Source: Nemertoderma westbladi (taxonomy: Eukaryota > Xenacoelomorpha > Nemertodermatida > Nemertodermatidae). Taken from it: a stretch of 64,000 bases of DNA. The position numbers were made by a program, and so were the translations under genes. The notes below the pieces were generated by a model. It had not been told where the DNA came from and did no database searches. It saw only the letters and a list, made by a program, of their open reading frames with translations. This document shows positions 10,581-21,494 of the stretch, piece by piece. The stretch is from the NCBI GenBank assembly GCA_032718475.1, contig JAUCBJ010000109.1, positions 1 to 64,000 of the forward strand. The letters are read 5' to 3'. The first letter of the stretch is position 1. Every line of letters starts with the position of its first letter.

Positions 10581-10703
10581 TGTAGATGTGGTGGCTTACC
10601 TTACTAGTAGTAGTACTTCCATCAAGAGCTATGTAAATGTGGTGGTTTACCTTACTACAGTAGTACTCCATCAACAGCTATGTAGATGTGGTGGTTTACC
10701 TTA
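10581..10703 (-). repeat. 49-bp exon-derived satellite, left edge block
   Basis: About two and a half units preceding the MITE, with TAGTAGTAGTACTTCC and AAGAGC variants. The same 120 bp recurs at 11971-12090, just inside the array on the other side of the MITE, so the edge was itself duplicated. The block ends in TTA, one copy of the MITE target duplication. Confidence 0.9.
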
Positions 10704-11798
10704 GGGGTCATCCATAAAAGACGTCCGAGAAAATCCCGAATTTTTGGACCCCCCCCTCCCCCCTGTCCGCGAATGTCCGGTTTTTGACCCCCCCCCCCCC
10801 CCCCTCCCCCTATTCGGACGTCCGAATTTTAGAAAATAAAACAGAAAACAAATACACGAATTGCATAACGAATGCATTGCATTGCACGAATGCATTGCAG
10901 ACTCTATTTCACCTGGCAATGCAGACTCTATGACCTCAGGGGAGGCAGATTCTATGATCTGGGGGGAGGCAGACTCCATGATCTGAGGTGCTGTCAATGC
11001 GATCTGTAAGATGCTGTCAATGCACCTCGTATGGCAGAGGCAGGTTGACCTGTCTCTGCGGATTCTGCAGCACCACATGCGCTGGACTCTGTGGCGCCAA
11101 TCGAATAAGTTTGGAACATATGCCATGCATTTATCTTCGCGGCTGATTGGCGGTGTACCAATTCTTGTAATTGTGATTTCTTGGCCAACAGGGCCGCTTT
11201 ATCTTTTTTGAGCAAGTTCCATTCTTCTTGCCCCTTTCGGAATTGCTTCTCACTAGATAACTCGCTATGCGACTTTCTATATAGTTCGATAAATTTATTG
11301 TATTCCGACATTGCTGGGAGTTATTACCGGTACCGGTAGCCTATTTATCGTGCAGCCTTAGGCCTGCCGGGAGTGGGCACTAGTAAAGAATAGGGGACCG
11401 CAGTACTGACCAGTACATTATCAAACTGAAACTACTTATTAGCCAGTATAATATAGCGTTACGGTACGGGCTTAATACATTGTAATACATGATAAACTTA
11501 ACGTATACTGTACAGTGTACAGGTACACCCATCAAGGGTTAGGTTGGCCGTCTCCCCAGATTCTGAAACTTGAAACGTTTACTTTCACTTTAAATATGCG
11601 GGCCTAGGTGCCCATCCGAAAGTTAAGTTTAGACTACATTTGGCCATATGGGCTGCAACGTTGAAAATAAAAAATTTAAAAACAGACGTCCGAATTTTGC
11701 TACACCCCCCCCCCCCCCCCCCCCCTGTCCGTAAATGTCCGGATTTGGCCGACCCCCCTCCCCCCCCTCTAGCGCGGACGTCTTTTATGGATGACCCC
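10704..11798. mobile_element. PIF/Harbinger-like non-autonomous DNA transposon (1095 bp)
   Basis: Terminal inverted repeats GGGGTCATCCATAAAAGACG and its complement bound the element. It is flanked on both sides by TTA, and removing the element and one TTA restores an intact satellite unit (GTTTACC-TTA-CTACAG). A 3-bp TWA duplication and GGG-starting ends point to the PIF/Harbinger group. Long C-tracts lie subterminally at both ends (about 10750-10810 and 11703-11770) as an inverted pair. No transposase domain was recognised. Confidence 0.8.
10994..11311 (-). pseudogene. Decayed ORF inside the Harbinger-like element
   Basis: A 105-codon frame starting MSEYNKFIELYRKSHSELS, with a helical charged segment EEWNLLKKDKAALLAKK. 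It is followed in another frame by short repeats of the type ESASPQIIESASPEVIES encoded by a ~30-bp tandem repeat at 10890-11000. The two frames look like one protein broken by a frameshift. The N-terminus resembles small accessory proteins of DNA transposons in general character only; I do not recognise a domain. Confidence 0.4.
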
Positions 11799-13613
11799 TT
11801 ACTACAGTAGTACTCCATCAACAGCTATGTAGATGTGGTGGTTTACCTTACTACAGTAGTACTCCATCAACAGCTATGTAGATGTGGTGACTTACCTTAC
11901 TACAGTAGTACTCCATCAACAGCTATGTAGATGTGGTGACTTACCTTACTACAGTAGTACTCCATCAACAGCTATGTAGATGTGGTGGCTTACCTTACTA
12001 GTAGTAGTACTTCCATCAAGAGCTATGTAAATGTGGTGGTTTACCTTACTACAGTAGTACTCCATCAACAGCTATGTAGATGTGGTGGTTTAACTTACTA
12101 CAGTAGTACTTCCATCAACAGCTATGTAGATGTGGTGGTTTACCTTACTACAGTAGTACTCCATCAACAGCTATGTAGATGTGGTGACTTACCTTACTAC
12201 AATGTGGTGACTTACCTTACTACAGTAGTACTCCATCAACAGCTATGTAGATGTGGTGGTTTACCTTACTACAGTAGTACTCCATCAACAGCTATGTAGA
12301 TGTGGTGGTTTACCTTACTACAGTAGTACTTCCATCAACAGCTATGTAGATGTGGTGGTTTACCTTACTACATACAGTAGTACTCCATCAACAGCTATGT
12401 AGATGTGGTGACTTACCTTACTACAATGTGGTGACTTACCTTACTACAGTAGTACTCCATCAACAGCTATGTAGATGTGGTGGTTTACCTTACTACAGTA
12501 GTACTCCATCAACAGCTATGTAGATGTGGTGGTTTACCTTACTACAGTAGTACTCCATCAACAGCTATGTAGATGTGGTGACTTACCTTACTACAATGTG
12601 GTGGCTTACCTTACTACAGTAGTACTTCCATCAACAGCTATGTAGATGTGGTGGTTTACCTTACTACAGTAGTACTCCATCAACAGCATGTAGATGTGGT
12701 GACTTACCTTACTACAATGTGGTGGCTTACCTTACTACAGTAGTACTCCATCAACAGCTATGTAGATGTGGTGGTTTAACTTACTACAGTAGTACTCCAT
12801 CAACAGCTATGTAGATGTGGTGACTTACCTTACTACAATGTGGTGACTTACCTTACTACAGTAGTACTCCATCAACAGCTATGTAGATGTGGTGGCTTAC
12901 CTTACTACAGTTGTAGTACTCCATCAACAGCTATGTAGATGTGGTGGCTTACCTTACTACAGTTAGTAGTACTTCCATCAACAGCTATGTAGATGTGGTG
13001 GTTTAACTTACTACAGTAGTACTCCATCAACAGCTATGTAGATGCGGTGGCTTACCTTACCACAGTAGTACTCCATCAACAGCTATGTAGATGTGGTGAC
13101 TTACCTTACTACAGTAGTACTCCATCAACAGCTATGTAGATGTGGTGACTTACCTTACTACAGTAGTACTCCATCAACAGCTATGTAAATGTGGTGATTT
13201 ACCTTACTACAGTAGTACTCCATCAACAGCTATGTAGATGTGGTGACTTACCTTACTACAGTAGTACTCCATCAACAGCTATGTAGATGTGGTGGCTTAC
13301 CTTACTACAGTTAGTAGTACTTCCATCAACAGCTATGTAGATGTGGTGGTTTAACTTACTACAGTAGTACTCCATCAACAGCTATGTAGATGCGGTGGCT
13401 TACCTTACCACAGTAGTACTCCATCAACAACTATGTACTTATGTAGATGTGGTGGCTTACCTTACTACAGTAGTACTCCATCAACAGCTATGTAGATGTG
13501 GTGGTTTACCTTACTACAGTAGTACTCCATCAACAGCATGTAGATGTGGTGACTTACCTTACTACAATGTGGTGGCTTACCTTACTACAGTAGTACTCCA
13601 TCAACAGCTATGT
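11799..13613 (-). repeat. 49-bp exon-derived satellite, block left of the LTR element
   Basis: About 36 units, same monomer as the main array, in sense orientation with respect to CSTF3. Variants include truncated units (TACTACAATGTGG), GTTAGTAGTACTTCC units, and units with GCGGTGG or TTACCACAG. The order of variants at 12600-13400 is repeated at about 31370-32010, 33530-34200 and 35400-36100, so it shares the higher-order structure of the large block. Its last five bases, TATGT (13609-13613), are the target duplication of the LTR element. Confidence 0.97.
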
Positions 13614-14857
13614 TGTAAAAGCTTTTGCGTAATTAGCCGGTTATTATCCCCGTAAAGTACTCTGTGGTTGGTTTACCAGGCATAAAAAGGCCGTGTCCTT
13701 GCTGTACTGGTGTTTTGGAGGACATAAAAGCCATTTCTTCTGTATTTGTACTTTAGAGGACATAATCTGTAATTTCGTGACGTAAAAAGCTCGATACTCT
13801 TGAAAACAGTGTCGCTACCATGACGACGGCTAACGGCTGATATTGCCACGTTGCCCCATAGCCCTGCTTTCTGTATCTGCCAATAGGATTTGAGTTGGCT
13901 TTGATTTTGACATATCACAGAGCTACTGAACTGAATTTTCCTATCTCACTGCTCTTTCTCTGTGTTGGACGGGAGCTTCGTGGAATAAGGGTAGCTGGTA
14001 TTCTTATAGTTATTCTTTTCAGTGTTGTTGGTGATTCTAAGCCAGGAAGAACGGCTTTGGAGTATTTTGTGCTTTTCTGCTTTAGCCCTACACTAGTAGG
14101 CTTAATTATAAGGACATATATCCGTTATCTGCATACTGCAGTACTGCATACACTGCATACTGTGTAACACTGTGCATACTTTTATATTGTTATACTGCTA
14201 TTTACTGTCAGTTCTTCATAATATGGTTGATGAATTATTATATTTGGAATAACGACAAATAACCCCGAAAACCCAATATTCTTGATATACCGAAGGTAAG
14301 AGAGAAGGGTTACAGATAAATGATTGCGACCTATGTTGAGTGGTTTGAAGTGAATCTAATGTTATTTGATAGACCCTACATGATTCGGTCCGTGTTCCTT
14401 TTATATGTGACTAAAATCAGTGAAGATCGGCAGATTAGTGTGCAGTATTGTGCAGCATTGTGTATGAGTGAGACTGATAACGAAGCATTTCCTAAAGAAT
14501 GCGCCATATATGTGAATTGTAACTAAGCCATATCGTTGTGAGTAGTTTAAGTCATAACTCTGTTTATATAGATAGAGCGCCACGTCCTAAAGGAACTGTT
14601 AATATTTCCCGAAGGTGAATAATATTGTCAGAGATTATATAATACTGTCAGTCGAATAATACATTAGGCTTACATAGCAATACGATTAAGCTGTCGAAAT
14701 CAATCTCCCGGGTATATCCAACGGGTGAATGATCGCGCACAGATTGGTTTCAACTAGTGTAGTGAATCAAATACTTGTTAGAGGCTAAAGCGATTTATTA
14801 TCTAGAAGACATCCTAATTTGGCGGGTTAAACTGCCAAAGGTCTGAAAGCGCGAACA
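13614..14857 (+). repeat. 5' LTR (1244 bp)
   Basis: Begins TGTAAAAGC and ends GCGCGAACA. Compared by eye with the 3' LTR at a constant offset of 10230, I saw only two mismatches (CGACGG/CGATGG near 13826; GACATATC/GACCTATC near 13911). That implies recent insertion. It has a TTTATATAGATAG motif near 14563 that could be a TATA box. Confidence 0.92.
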
Positions 14858-17120
14858 ATAACGGATATAGCTTCTTTATTGCAGTAAGCAATAAAGTTGA
14901 AAGTACCGGTCAACCGGTAAACCTGAACGGTACATCTGTAGGTCAGTAGGCCCAACTGCCAGAACCGGTACTGCCGTAGGTCCGTAGGTCCAACTGCCAG
15001 AACCGGTACTTCTGTAGGTCCGTAGGCCCGACTGTCCTAACCGGTACTTCCAGTATAGGTACATTAGTATTATTCGATTTTGATAATTATATACCGGTAG
15101 GCCTTAATAATTAATCAGGGACTGCAGCCCTGGTTTTTTATTGAGATTTTTACTTATTTCTGTCAAGTTTTATTTGTTTGTAGGCCAGTATTGAACAGAA
15201 GGCGTGTAAGCCTGATCAGATTGTACAGACAATTTGTAGGCTGAGCTGTTGTCTGATTGCTGTTAAGTCTGAACGGATTGCAGTGTGTGTAGATCACCTG
15301 TCCGATAAAGAACGGTTAGGAAGTAGGGGCAGCGAATGCTGTAAGGTAAACCCCCAATTAAAGAATAAGTCGTACTACTGGGTTAGAACGCATACTACCT
15401 AATTATTTCGGAGTCTGCATGTCCTGTAGTTTATTTAGGCTTGAGAGTAGTCTGCCATCGTTTAGTCTGTACTTTGTTTGTGTAAGTCTGTACGGGTAGC
15501 GTATAATTTTATTTAGATAATTTGTAGGCTGGATAGTTGTCTGGCTGTTATTAGGTCTGAACGGATTGCAGCGTGTGTAGATCACTTGTCCGATAAAGAA
15601 CGGTTAGGAAGTAGGGGCAGCGAATGCTGTAAGGTAAACCCCCAACTAAAGAATAAGTCGTACTACTGGGTTAGAACGCATACTACCTAATTATTTCGGA
15701 GTCTGCATATACCGTAGTTTGTTTAGGCTTGATAGTAGTCTGTCAGTGTTCGGTCTGCATTTTGTTTGAGTAGTTTGTACGCGTAGCGTAATATTTATTA
15801 TTCAGAGTTTATGCGATTATCCGCAACATTCATTCCCCAAGTTTGTTCCTACAGTAATTGTGTTTGTTATACATACCGCTATAGTTAAATTAACCCCGGT
15901 ACTACACGGGCTGCTTGGCGTAGGTAAAGACTGGTGATTTTGTGCATCGGTCACTCCAGCAGATGCCGTGGTTCTTTTAACTGTTCAAGTATATTTAACT
16001 ACTGATTATATGTTGTACAAGTACTCGTACCTAATTTAGGGTTTAGTGTACAGTACTTTCCGAAGTAATTAGTGTAGACATTATATTTGTGTTGTAAAGT
16101 GGTTGATAGGCACGTTCGATTAGCTCTATTAACTTCTAGGTAGGAACACTCCGTGATACATAACGTAGTACCTGTAGCGATACGGCTATAGGTCGTCAGG
16201 CGGTGGTATTTTCCTATCTGGACAACGCAGTGTATTTACTACTACTTATTATTTCAAATACCGTAGTACCCTGTCCGTTGTAATAACCAGATTTCTAACC
16301 CTTTGTTAGGCTGGTTCGTAGACTTCTTGTAAAATTACCCTAAAAATTAGTATTTTGTTTTTTTTTGTAAATTTTTGTGTTTATTTAGAGATTGTAATCT
16401 CAACCCGTATCGTACGTAATTTGTAGTATTAAGTAACTTAGGTAAATTAGAATTATTTGTTTTAGTGTCCTATAAGTAACACTTCACTGAAAGCGCACCG
16501 CTTTGTGTAGTGATTACTCCCCAGAAATAATAACATTTATTTCAAACATTGACAAAACCCATTAAAACGGGTATATATATATTATAAATCAACTCAAACG
16601 ATTTATAAATAGTAGGCCTGCCATACAACAATTAGGTCTCAATATCAGTTGGACTACTGCTTAAATAACGGTAATAAAGTAAGTTAAAGTAACCAAGTAA
16701 CCCTTAAAATTCAGAAATTCAATTATTCTAAAATAATTGACATACCGGTATTTACAATAGGCTTATTATATTTATTTCTATAAATTTTAGGTTGAAATCA
16801 TACCGGTATTCTGTAATTAATTCTAGTCTGTAATTATACTTATATATACTGTAAGTGTAAACTGCATACCGGTATCCACGATAGGCCTATTATATATTTA
16901 TATATATTTGTGCTAAAATTATATACCGGTTTCTGTGATAAACTAGTCTGTAATAATACTTATATATACTATAAGCATACCGGTATTCTAATATATTAAA
17001 TATATCACGCTACATTGAGTAGCAGTATCGGTAATTAATTACTAGGCTAACAGTGATACTGAATTACTAGACTTGCTTTAACTGTAATATAGCAGTAGGC
17101 ATTCAACTGTACAATCAAAC
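14858..17120 (+). other. LTR-element leader with three internal tandem repeats
   Basis: A 2.26-kb untranslated region. It holds (i) about three ~50-bp units with AACCGGTACTTCTGTAGGTC at 14920-15055; (ii) two copies of a ~288-bp unit at about 15237-15510 and 15526-15798, recognisable by TCCGATAAAGAACGGTTAGG at 15301 and 15589; (iii) two to three ~120-bp diverged units with CATACCGGTAT and ACTTATATATACT at 16740-17000. No long ORF precedes ORF1. Such repeats may carry packaging or promoter signals, but that is inference. Confidence 0.7.
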
Positions 17121-19001
17121 ATGTCTGACTCACGACAAACACTGTCAGATAGTCTCATAGAAAGTGTTAGAATGACTGTTAGACAGTGTCTTAAAAAGAT
17201 CAGTGACCCAGATCCAAGTATAGAACATCCTAGATCCAAGTCGAAGTCACCTCCTGCTGTAAGAAAGGCCATCCCTACTGTAGTAATCTCAGACCCTAGG
17301 CTAGTCCAACATCGTAGGTCTATCATCGGCACTCGGGCCCCAGTCAAGCGGGATCAAGAAGCAGCTGTCAAACAGCAGCAACATCCTAGCCAAGAACCTA
17401 GTTTTCAGCGGCCTGATAGCTCCAGTAGTTCGGATACTGATGAGCGGACGCCCGAACGCGGAGCGAAGATGGTGGATAAGGTTTATGATGAGCGGCCAAC
17501 CTATGAAGAATCAACCGACGCCACTTCTTCTCAAGAAGAAAGCGAAGGGACAGCGGAGGGGCCGCGAAAGAGAGATGCCATTGACATCTATCTGTCAGAC
17601 TATCAGCGTTTTTTGGGAGATGAAGAGTTGAGGAGAAGGCTAGAGGGACTTAGCCCTAATAGCGAAGGAGCCAAACTTGTGTTAGATGCGATTGATGTGG
17701 ATAGGTTAGCGGCGAACCAAGCTAAATTCGATGAACAACTCCGCATCGCTAGAGAAAAGGAAGAACAAGTAAGGAAAAAACGTATAGAAGACAGAAAGAT
17801 AGCAGCAGTGGCAGAGGCAGAAAGAAAAGCGGCAGCGGCAGAGGCAAAAGCGGCAGCGGCAGAGGCAAAAGCGGCAGCAGTGGCGGAAGCAGAACGAAAA
17901 GCGGCAGCGGCAGAGGCAAAAGCGGCAGTGGCAGAGGCAAAAGCGGCAGCAGTGGCGGAAGCAGAACGAAAAGCGGCAGCGGCAGAGGCAAAAGCGGCAG
18001 TGGCAGAGGCAAAAGCGGCAGCAGTGGCGGAAGTAGAACGAAAGGTGGCTGAAGAGATCATCCAACTGGAGTTGGAAAATCTTCAAGAGAAGCAAGACGA
18101 CTTCAGTAAACAGTTAGCAGCTAGTAATATGCAGATGATGAGTCGATCTACTCCCAAAAGACAGGGGTATACATCATCTGAGGAAGGCGATACCACCGAC
18201 ACTGAAGGCGGAGGAAAGCGATCTCGTCTAAGCCGACGTAAAAGAACATTCCACCGTCAGAAATTGCCTGATTTGCCTCCAGCTGTTAGAAGACAACTAA
18301 ATAACACCAACTTAGGTAGTACAGAACCCACAGACCAAATAATTGAAATAGAAAGACTCCCTACTATAGTAGATGAGCCTGAAATAATTAGGCCTGTTCT
18401 TGAAATCACCCCTACGGTGATAGACACACCTGTGCTCCCTGAAGCTACCTATAAATTCCCTCTGCATAGCACTAAGCTACCTGTGCCCCGTAGAACTGCC
18501 CAAGAGACAGTTCAGGTCCTGGACCCCGAGCGAAGTATTCATGATTTGTCGCCCGTTGTCCCTCATCTGCCCGCTACGACGTTGGCGGATCCCGTTTCGG
18601 CGGTTGATTGGGTAGACGAGAGACGGCGGGGGATGGATATTCTCCTCGGAGAGATGAAGGAGAATCGGATACGCTCCTCCCAACAGGTCCGAGAGTTGGA
18701 AGGGACTGTCCAACATTTAAAGGGAACAGTGAGGGAAAGTAAGTTAGAGTTGCAAGAAGTGCAGCAAATTATCGCGTTAGAACGCGATAAATTAGTAAAC
18801 TTACAAAAGGGTATACCACCACCCTCTGTAACAATGTGTCAACCTGTTAGGTCTGAAGTACCACATGCGCAAGGTGTGGAGCCTACACGCATCTATACTG
18901 CTAGCGAAGTAGAAACTCCTATAGTGAACCCTATTAAGGGTAATTATATACCTGTTGATAATGACATTCCCTATAGAACTGATCATAATCCGAGAAATTG
19001 A
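17121..19001 (+). CDS. ORF1 of the LTR element: coiled-coil protein of unknown role
   Basis: 626 residues starting MSDSRQTLSDSLIESVR. Residues about 1-120 are basic and Ser/Pro rich. Residues about 200-315 form a charged Ala/Glu/Lys coiled coil containing a ~72-bp coding repeat (AERKAAAAEAKAA) at 17803-18045. Residues about 325-380 are Ser/Arg rich with RSRLSRRKR. Residues 495-565 form a second predicted helix (MDILLGEMKENRIRSSQQ onward). No zinc knuckle, protease or RT motif. It ends 30 bp before ORF2 starts, so both may be read from the full-length RNA by re-initiation or splicing. It could be a structural gag-like or accessory protein; the family is not recognised. Confidence 0.7.
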   Translation: MSDSRQTLSDSLIESVRMTVRQCLKKISDPDPSIEHPRSKSKSPPAVRKAIPTVVISDPRLVQHRRSIIGTRAPVKRDQEAAVKQQQHPSQEPSFQRPDSSSSSDTDERTPERGAKMVDKVYDERPTYEESTDATSSQEESEGTAEGPRKRDAIDIYLSDYQRFLGDEELRRRLEGLSPNSEGAKLVLDAIDVDRLAANQAKFDEQLRIAREKEEQVRKKRIEDRKIAAVAEAERKAAAAEAKAAAAEAKAAAVAEAERKAAAAEAKAAVAEAKAAAVAEAERKAAAAEAKAAVAEAKAAAVAEVERKVAEEIIQLELENLQEKQDDFSKQLAASNMQMMSRSTPKRQGYTSSEEGDTTDTEGGGKRSRLSRRKRTFHRQKLPDLPPAVRRQLNNTNLGSTEPTDQIIEIERLPTIVDEPEIIRPVLEITPTVIDTPVLPEATYKFPLHSTKLPVPRRTAQETVQVLDPERSIHDLSPVVPHLPATTLADPVSAVDWVDERRRGMDILLGEMKENRIRSSQQVRELEGTVQHLKGTVRESKLELQEVQQIIALERDKLVNLQKGIPPPSVTMCQPVRSEVPHAQGVEPTRIYTASEVETPIVNPIKGNYIPVDNDIPYRTDHNPRN

Positions 19002-19031
19002 TATACCGATAACTCGATATTAAATAACACG

Positions 19032-21494
19032 ATGGCCCAAGAAAGTTTTACGCGTCAAATGGCTAGAACCGAAGCCCGGCAAGCGGTAAAGGTGGGAGAG
19101 ATCGTCAAGTTCAATGGAGATGAGATGAAATGGTTACCTTTTAATGAATATTATAAAGATAACATACAGAACTCTGTACTATCTAACGGAGAGAAACTTA
19201 GATTCCTCATCGAATGTTTGGAAGGACCTCCCAAGTCAATGGCGTTAAAATTTATTGGACATCCAGATGGATTAAGACAAGTTTGGGATACACTAAACAT
19301 CAGGTATGGTAATAGGACTAACATAGCTAGGTATTTATATGCGAAATTAATGGCGCCCCGAAAGTTTCTTAGCAGCGGGATTATAGAGTTTTCCGATGAG
19401 ATTCAGGAGATCTGTAGACAACTAGATTGGTTAGGTAAGTCTCATGAATACCAGAATTCTATGGTTGTAGGAGCCTTAGCATCTACTTTGCCCAAGGGTG
19501 GAGTAGGTACACGCTGGGACAAGAAGGTGTTATATATGATGGAACAACAACAACGAGACCCTACCATGGCTGATCTCATGTCATTCTTAGATGGAGAAGT
19601 GAAATTACAGCTCCTAAGACAGTCCAGAGAGAAGACACTGGAAAACAAGGTAAGTGAGAAACCCGTCTCCAGAAGAAAGGTAACACCAGTGTGTTATACC
19701 GACGACGGCGAAAGCCAAGCTTCCCAAGGGGAGGATAGCGGGAAAGACACTGAAAGATCTTATTATGTCAATAAAATGCCTAAAGATCAGGTAAGTAAAT
19801 CCAAGTCTCGACCCAATGACAGAAGGGAACCGGTACAAAAAACCCTTCCTACGTCTCCTAAAAGAATTCAGGTGAGAAAGCCCGAGGAAAGAACAAGTGT
19901 GCACCACATAGCACAGGTTAAAGTAAGTAACATCAAGCCGAAATGTGTGCTGTGCGACGGGCCCCACCGTTTAAATGCGTGTGATAAATTCCTGAGGAAA
20001 TCACTCGAGGATAGACGTGAAGTCATGTGGGATAAGCGGTTGTGTTATAATTGCCTCAGACGAGGACACCAACGGCGAACCTGTTACTCCGACGCAAGGT
20101 GTGCAAAGTGCGGCGCAAAACATCATATCTTGTTGCACACGGAATTCGAACGAAACAGCCCGAGTCAGGTAAGTGAGTCCGAACTACATGTCCAATTCAG
20201 TGATGTGAACGACACTGATCAATCTGAGATGGAAGGATTCTATACGGACGAGTTCTCCGACGAAAACGAATCCTGTTACTTAATAAACACCACCGCAGTG
20301 TATCGAGCACTCATGTATGAGAAAGACACAGACAGCGACCTCACCCTAACTACTTCAGATCAACAACCATCTTGGAAAGCGCCAACTTCCAATATAGGAA
20401 TCCGAGAATTTCCTGTAGTCCAGTTACGGGTCCACGGACCTCAGAAGAGCTATATAGTGAACGCCCTCCTGGACTCCGGTAGCACAGGAACATTCATCGA
20501 TAAAGAACTAGCCGAAGTCATCTTTGCTGGACAACCCAAGTTCCGAACCAAGCTAAACATGTCAGGGATCATGCAGGTTTGGAATTCTACTGTAGCTGCC
20601 GACTATTATATAGGTGAGTTGTCCACTCCACAGGATAAACTAGGAGAATACAGTATAAGGTCAGTAAAAATGGTGGCAATAAAGAACTTCGCTACCACCC
20701 AAGTTGAACCTTATAATTGGGACGAAGATGATCATGTCCAACAACTTAACATCCCTAGATTCGACACCGATTATCCTGGAGTACAAATATTAATCGGTCA
20801 AAACGCGCATGAGGCGCTGGAGACATTAGAGAAACGACCTACTCAACCGCAACCACTTCAGACCTATGCGGTAAGAACTAGAGTAGGTTGGTACCTTACT
20901 GGACCTTCCCGTAGAACGCTCAGGGAAAGACTGCTTCAAGATCGCGTCTGCCAGGTGAGTGAATGGGAAGACGATACTAGTGAGGGAGACGACCCAACTG
21001 AGGGAACACCACACTCCTCAGATAATGACAATCTTAACTCCAATGTAGATCAATGGAGATATTGCCCCAAGACGATGAATACAGCCGACATCTCTTCCAG
21101 AGGAGCAACTCCTCAAGAACTGACAGATACTACAGACCGGTTAGGTGAACCCGACTTCCTGAGTAAGGAGGATGAATGGCCTCCCCATCTTACTCCGACT
21201 GAGATTAGACCAGCCAAGGGAGCGGAGAAAGTCAAACCAAAAACCCGGACGGGTGGAGCGGAGTTATTTGAACCCGGGATAGATCTGTCGGTATTACATA
21301 TTGCCAGGGACGACGCCGTGGATCTGGACCTCCCCACCGCGAGTGGATCGTTCATGAAGATCAGAGAGAGCGATTGGAGCTCTGGAACATCAGACGTCTC
21401 GCAGGGACTCTCAGACAAGTTCTGGAATAAATTGGTGCCCATCTCAAATATTAATTATTTAATATTTGCAAATCTAATAAATCAAAATCTGTAA
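19032..21494 (+). CDS. ORF2 of the LTR element: gag-protease with RT/integrase deleted
   Basis: 820 residues. Residues about 25-200 match the BEL/Pao gag-like DUF1759 pattern (FNGDEMKWLPFNEYY, LSNGEKLRFLIECLEG). Residues 305-370 hold Cys/His clusters including C338-x2-C-x4-H-x4-C351 (CYNCLRRGHQRRTC) and a following CAKCGAKHH. The aspartic protease domain has its active-site LLDSGSTGTFI with Asp481, and the VGWYLTGP motif near residue 617. From about residue 673 the text jumps to DQWRYCPKTMNTADISSRGA, which in full BEL pol lies between RNase H and integrase. Reverse transcriptase and most of RNase H are therefore missing with the frame kept, and the integrase catalytic core is also absent. Residues 665-672 mark the junction. 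The protein could still form particles and process itself, but not copy or integrate DNA. Confidence 0.85.
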   Translation: MAQESFTRQMARTEARQAVKVGEIVKFNGDEMKWLPFNEYYKDNIQNSVLSNGEKLRFLIECLEGPPKSMALKFIGHPDGLRQVWDTLNIRYGNRTNIARYLYAKLMAPRKFLSSGIIEFSDEIQEICRQLDWLGKSHEYQNSMVVGALASTLPKGGVGTRWDKKVLYMMEQQQRDPTMADLMSFLDGEVKLQLLRQSREKTLENKVSEKPVSRRKVTPVCYTDDGESQASQGEDSGKDTERSYYVNKMPKDQVSKSKSRPNDRREPVQKTLPTSPKRIQVRKPEERTSVHHIAQVKVSNIKPKCVLCDGPHRLNACDKFLRKSLEDRREVMWDKRLCYNCLRRGHQRRTCYSDARCAKCGAKHHILLHTEFERNSPSQVSESELHVQFSDVNDTDQSEMEGFYTDEFSDENESCYLINTTAVYRALMYEKDTDSDLTLTTSDQQPSWKAPTSNIGIREFPVVQLRVHGPQKSYIVNALLDSGSTGTFIDKELAEVIFAGQPKFRTKLNMSGIMQVWNSTVAADYYIGELSTPQDKLGEYSIRSVKMVAIKNFATTQVEPYNWDEDDHVQQLNIPRFDTDYPGVQILIGQNAHEALETLEKRPTQPQPLQTYAVRTRVGWYLTGPSRRTLRERLLQDRVCQVSEWEDDTSEGDDPTEGTPHSSDNDNLNSNVDQWRYCPKTMNTADISSRGATPQELTDTTDRLGEPDFLSKEDEWPPHLTPTEIRPAKGAEKVKPKTRTGGAELFEPGIDLSVLHIARDDAVDLDLPTASGSFMKIRESDWSSGTSDVSQGLSDKFWNKLVPISNINYLIFANLINQNL

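Noticed and set aside
13895-14167. Two-membrane-segment protein encoded in the LTR
   Set aside because: The frame is broken in LTR A by a one-base difference, so there is no sign of coding conservation.
14858-14890. Primer-binding site directly after the 5' LTR
   Set aside because: The sequence ATAACGGATATAGC lacks the TGG start expected for a site complementary to a tRNA 3' end, so I did not assign one.
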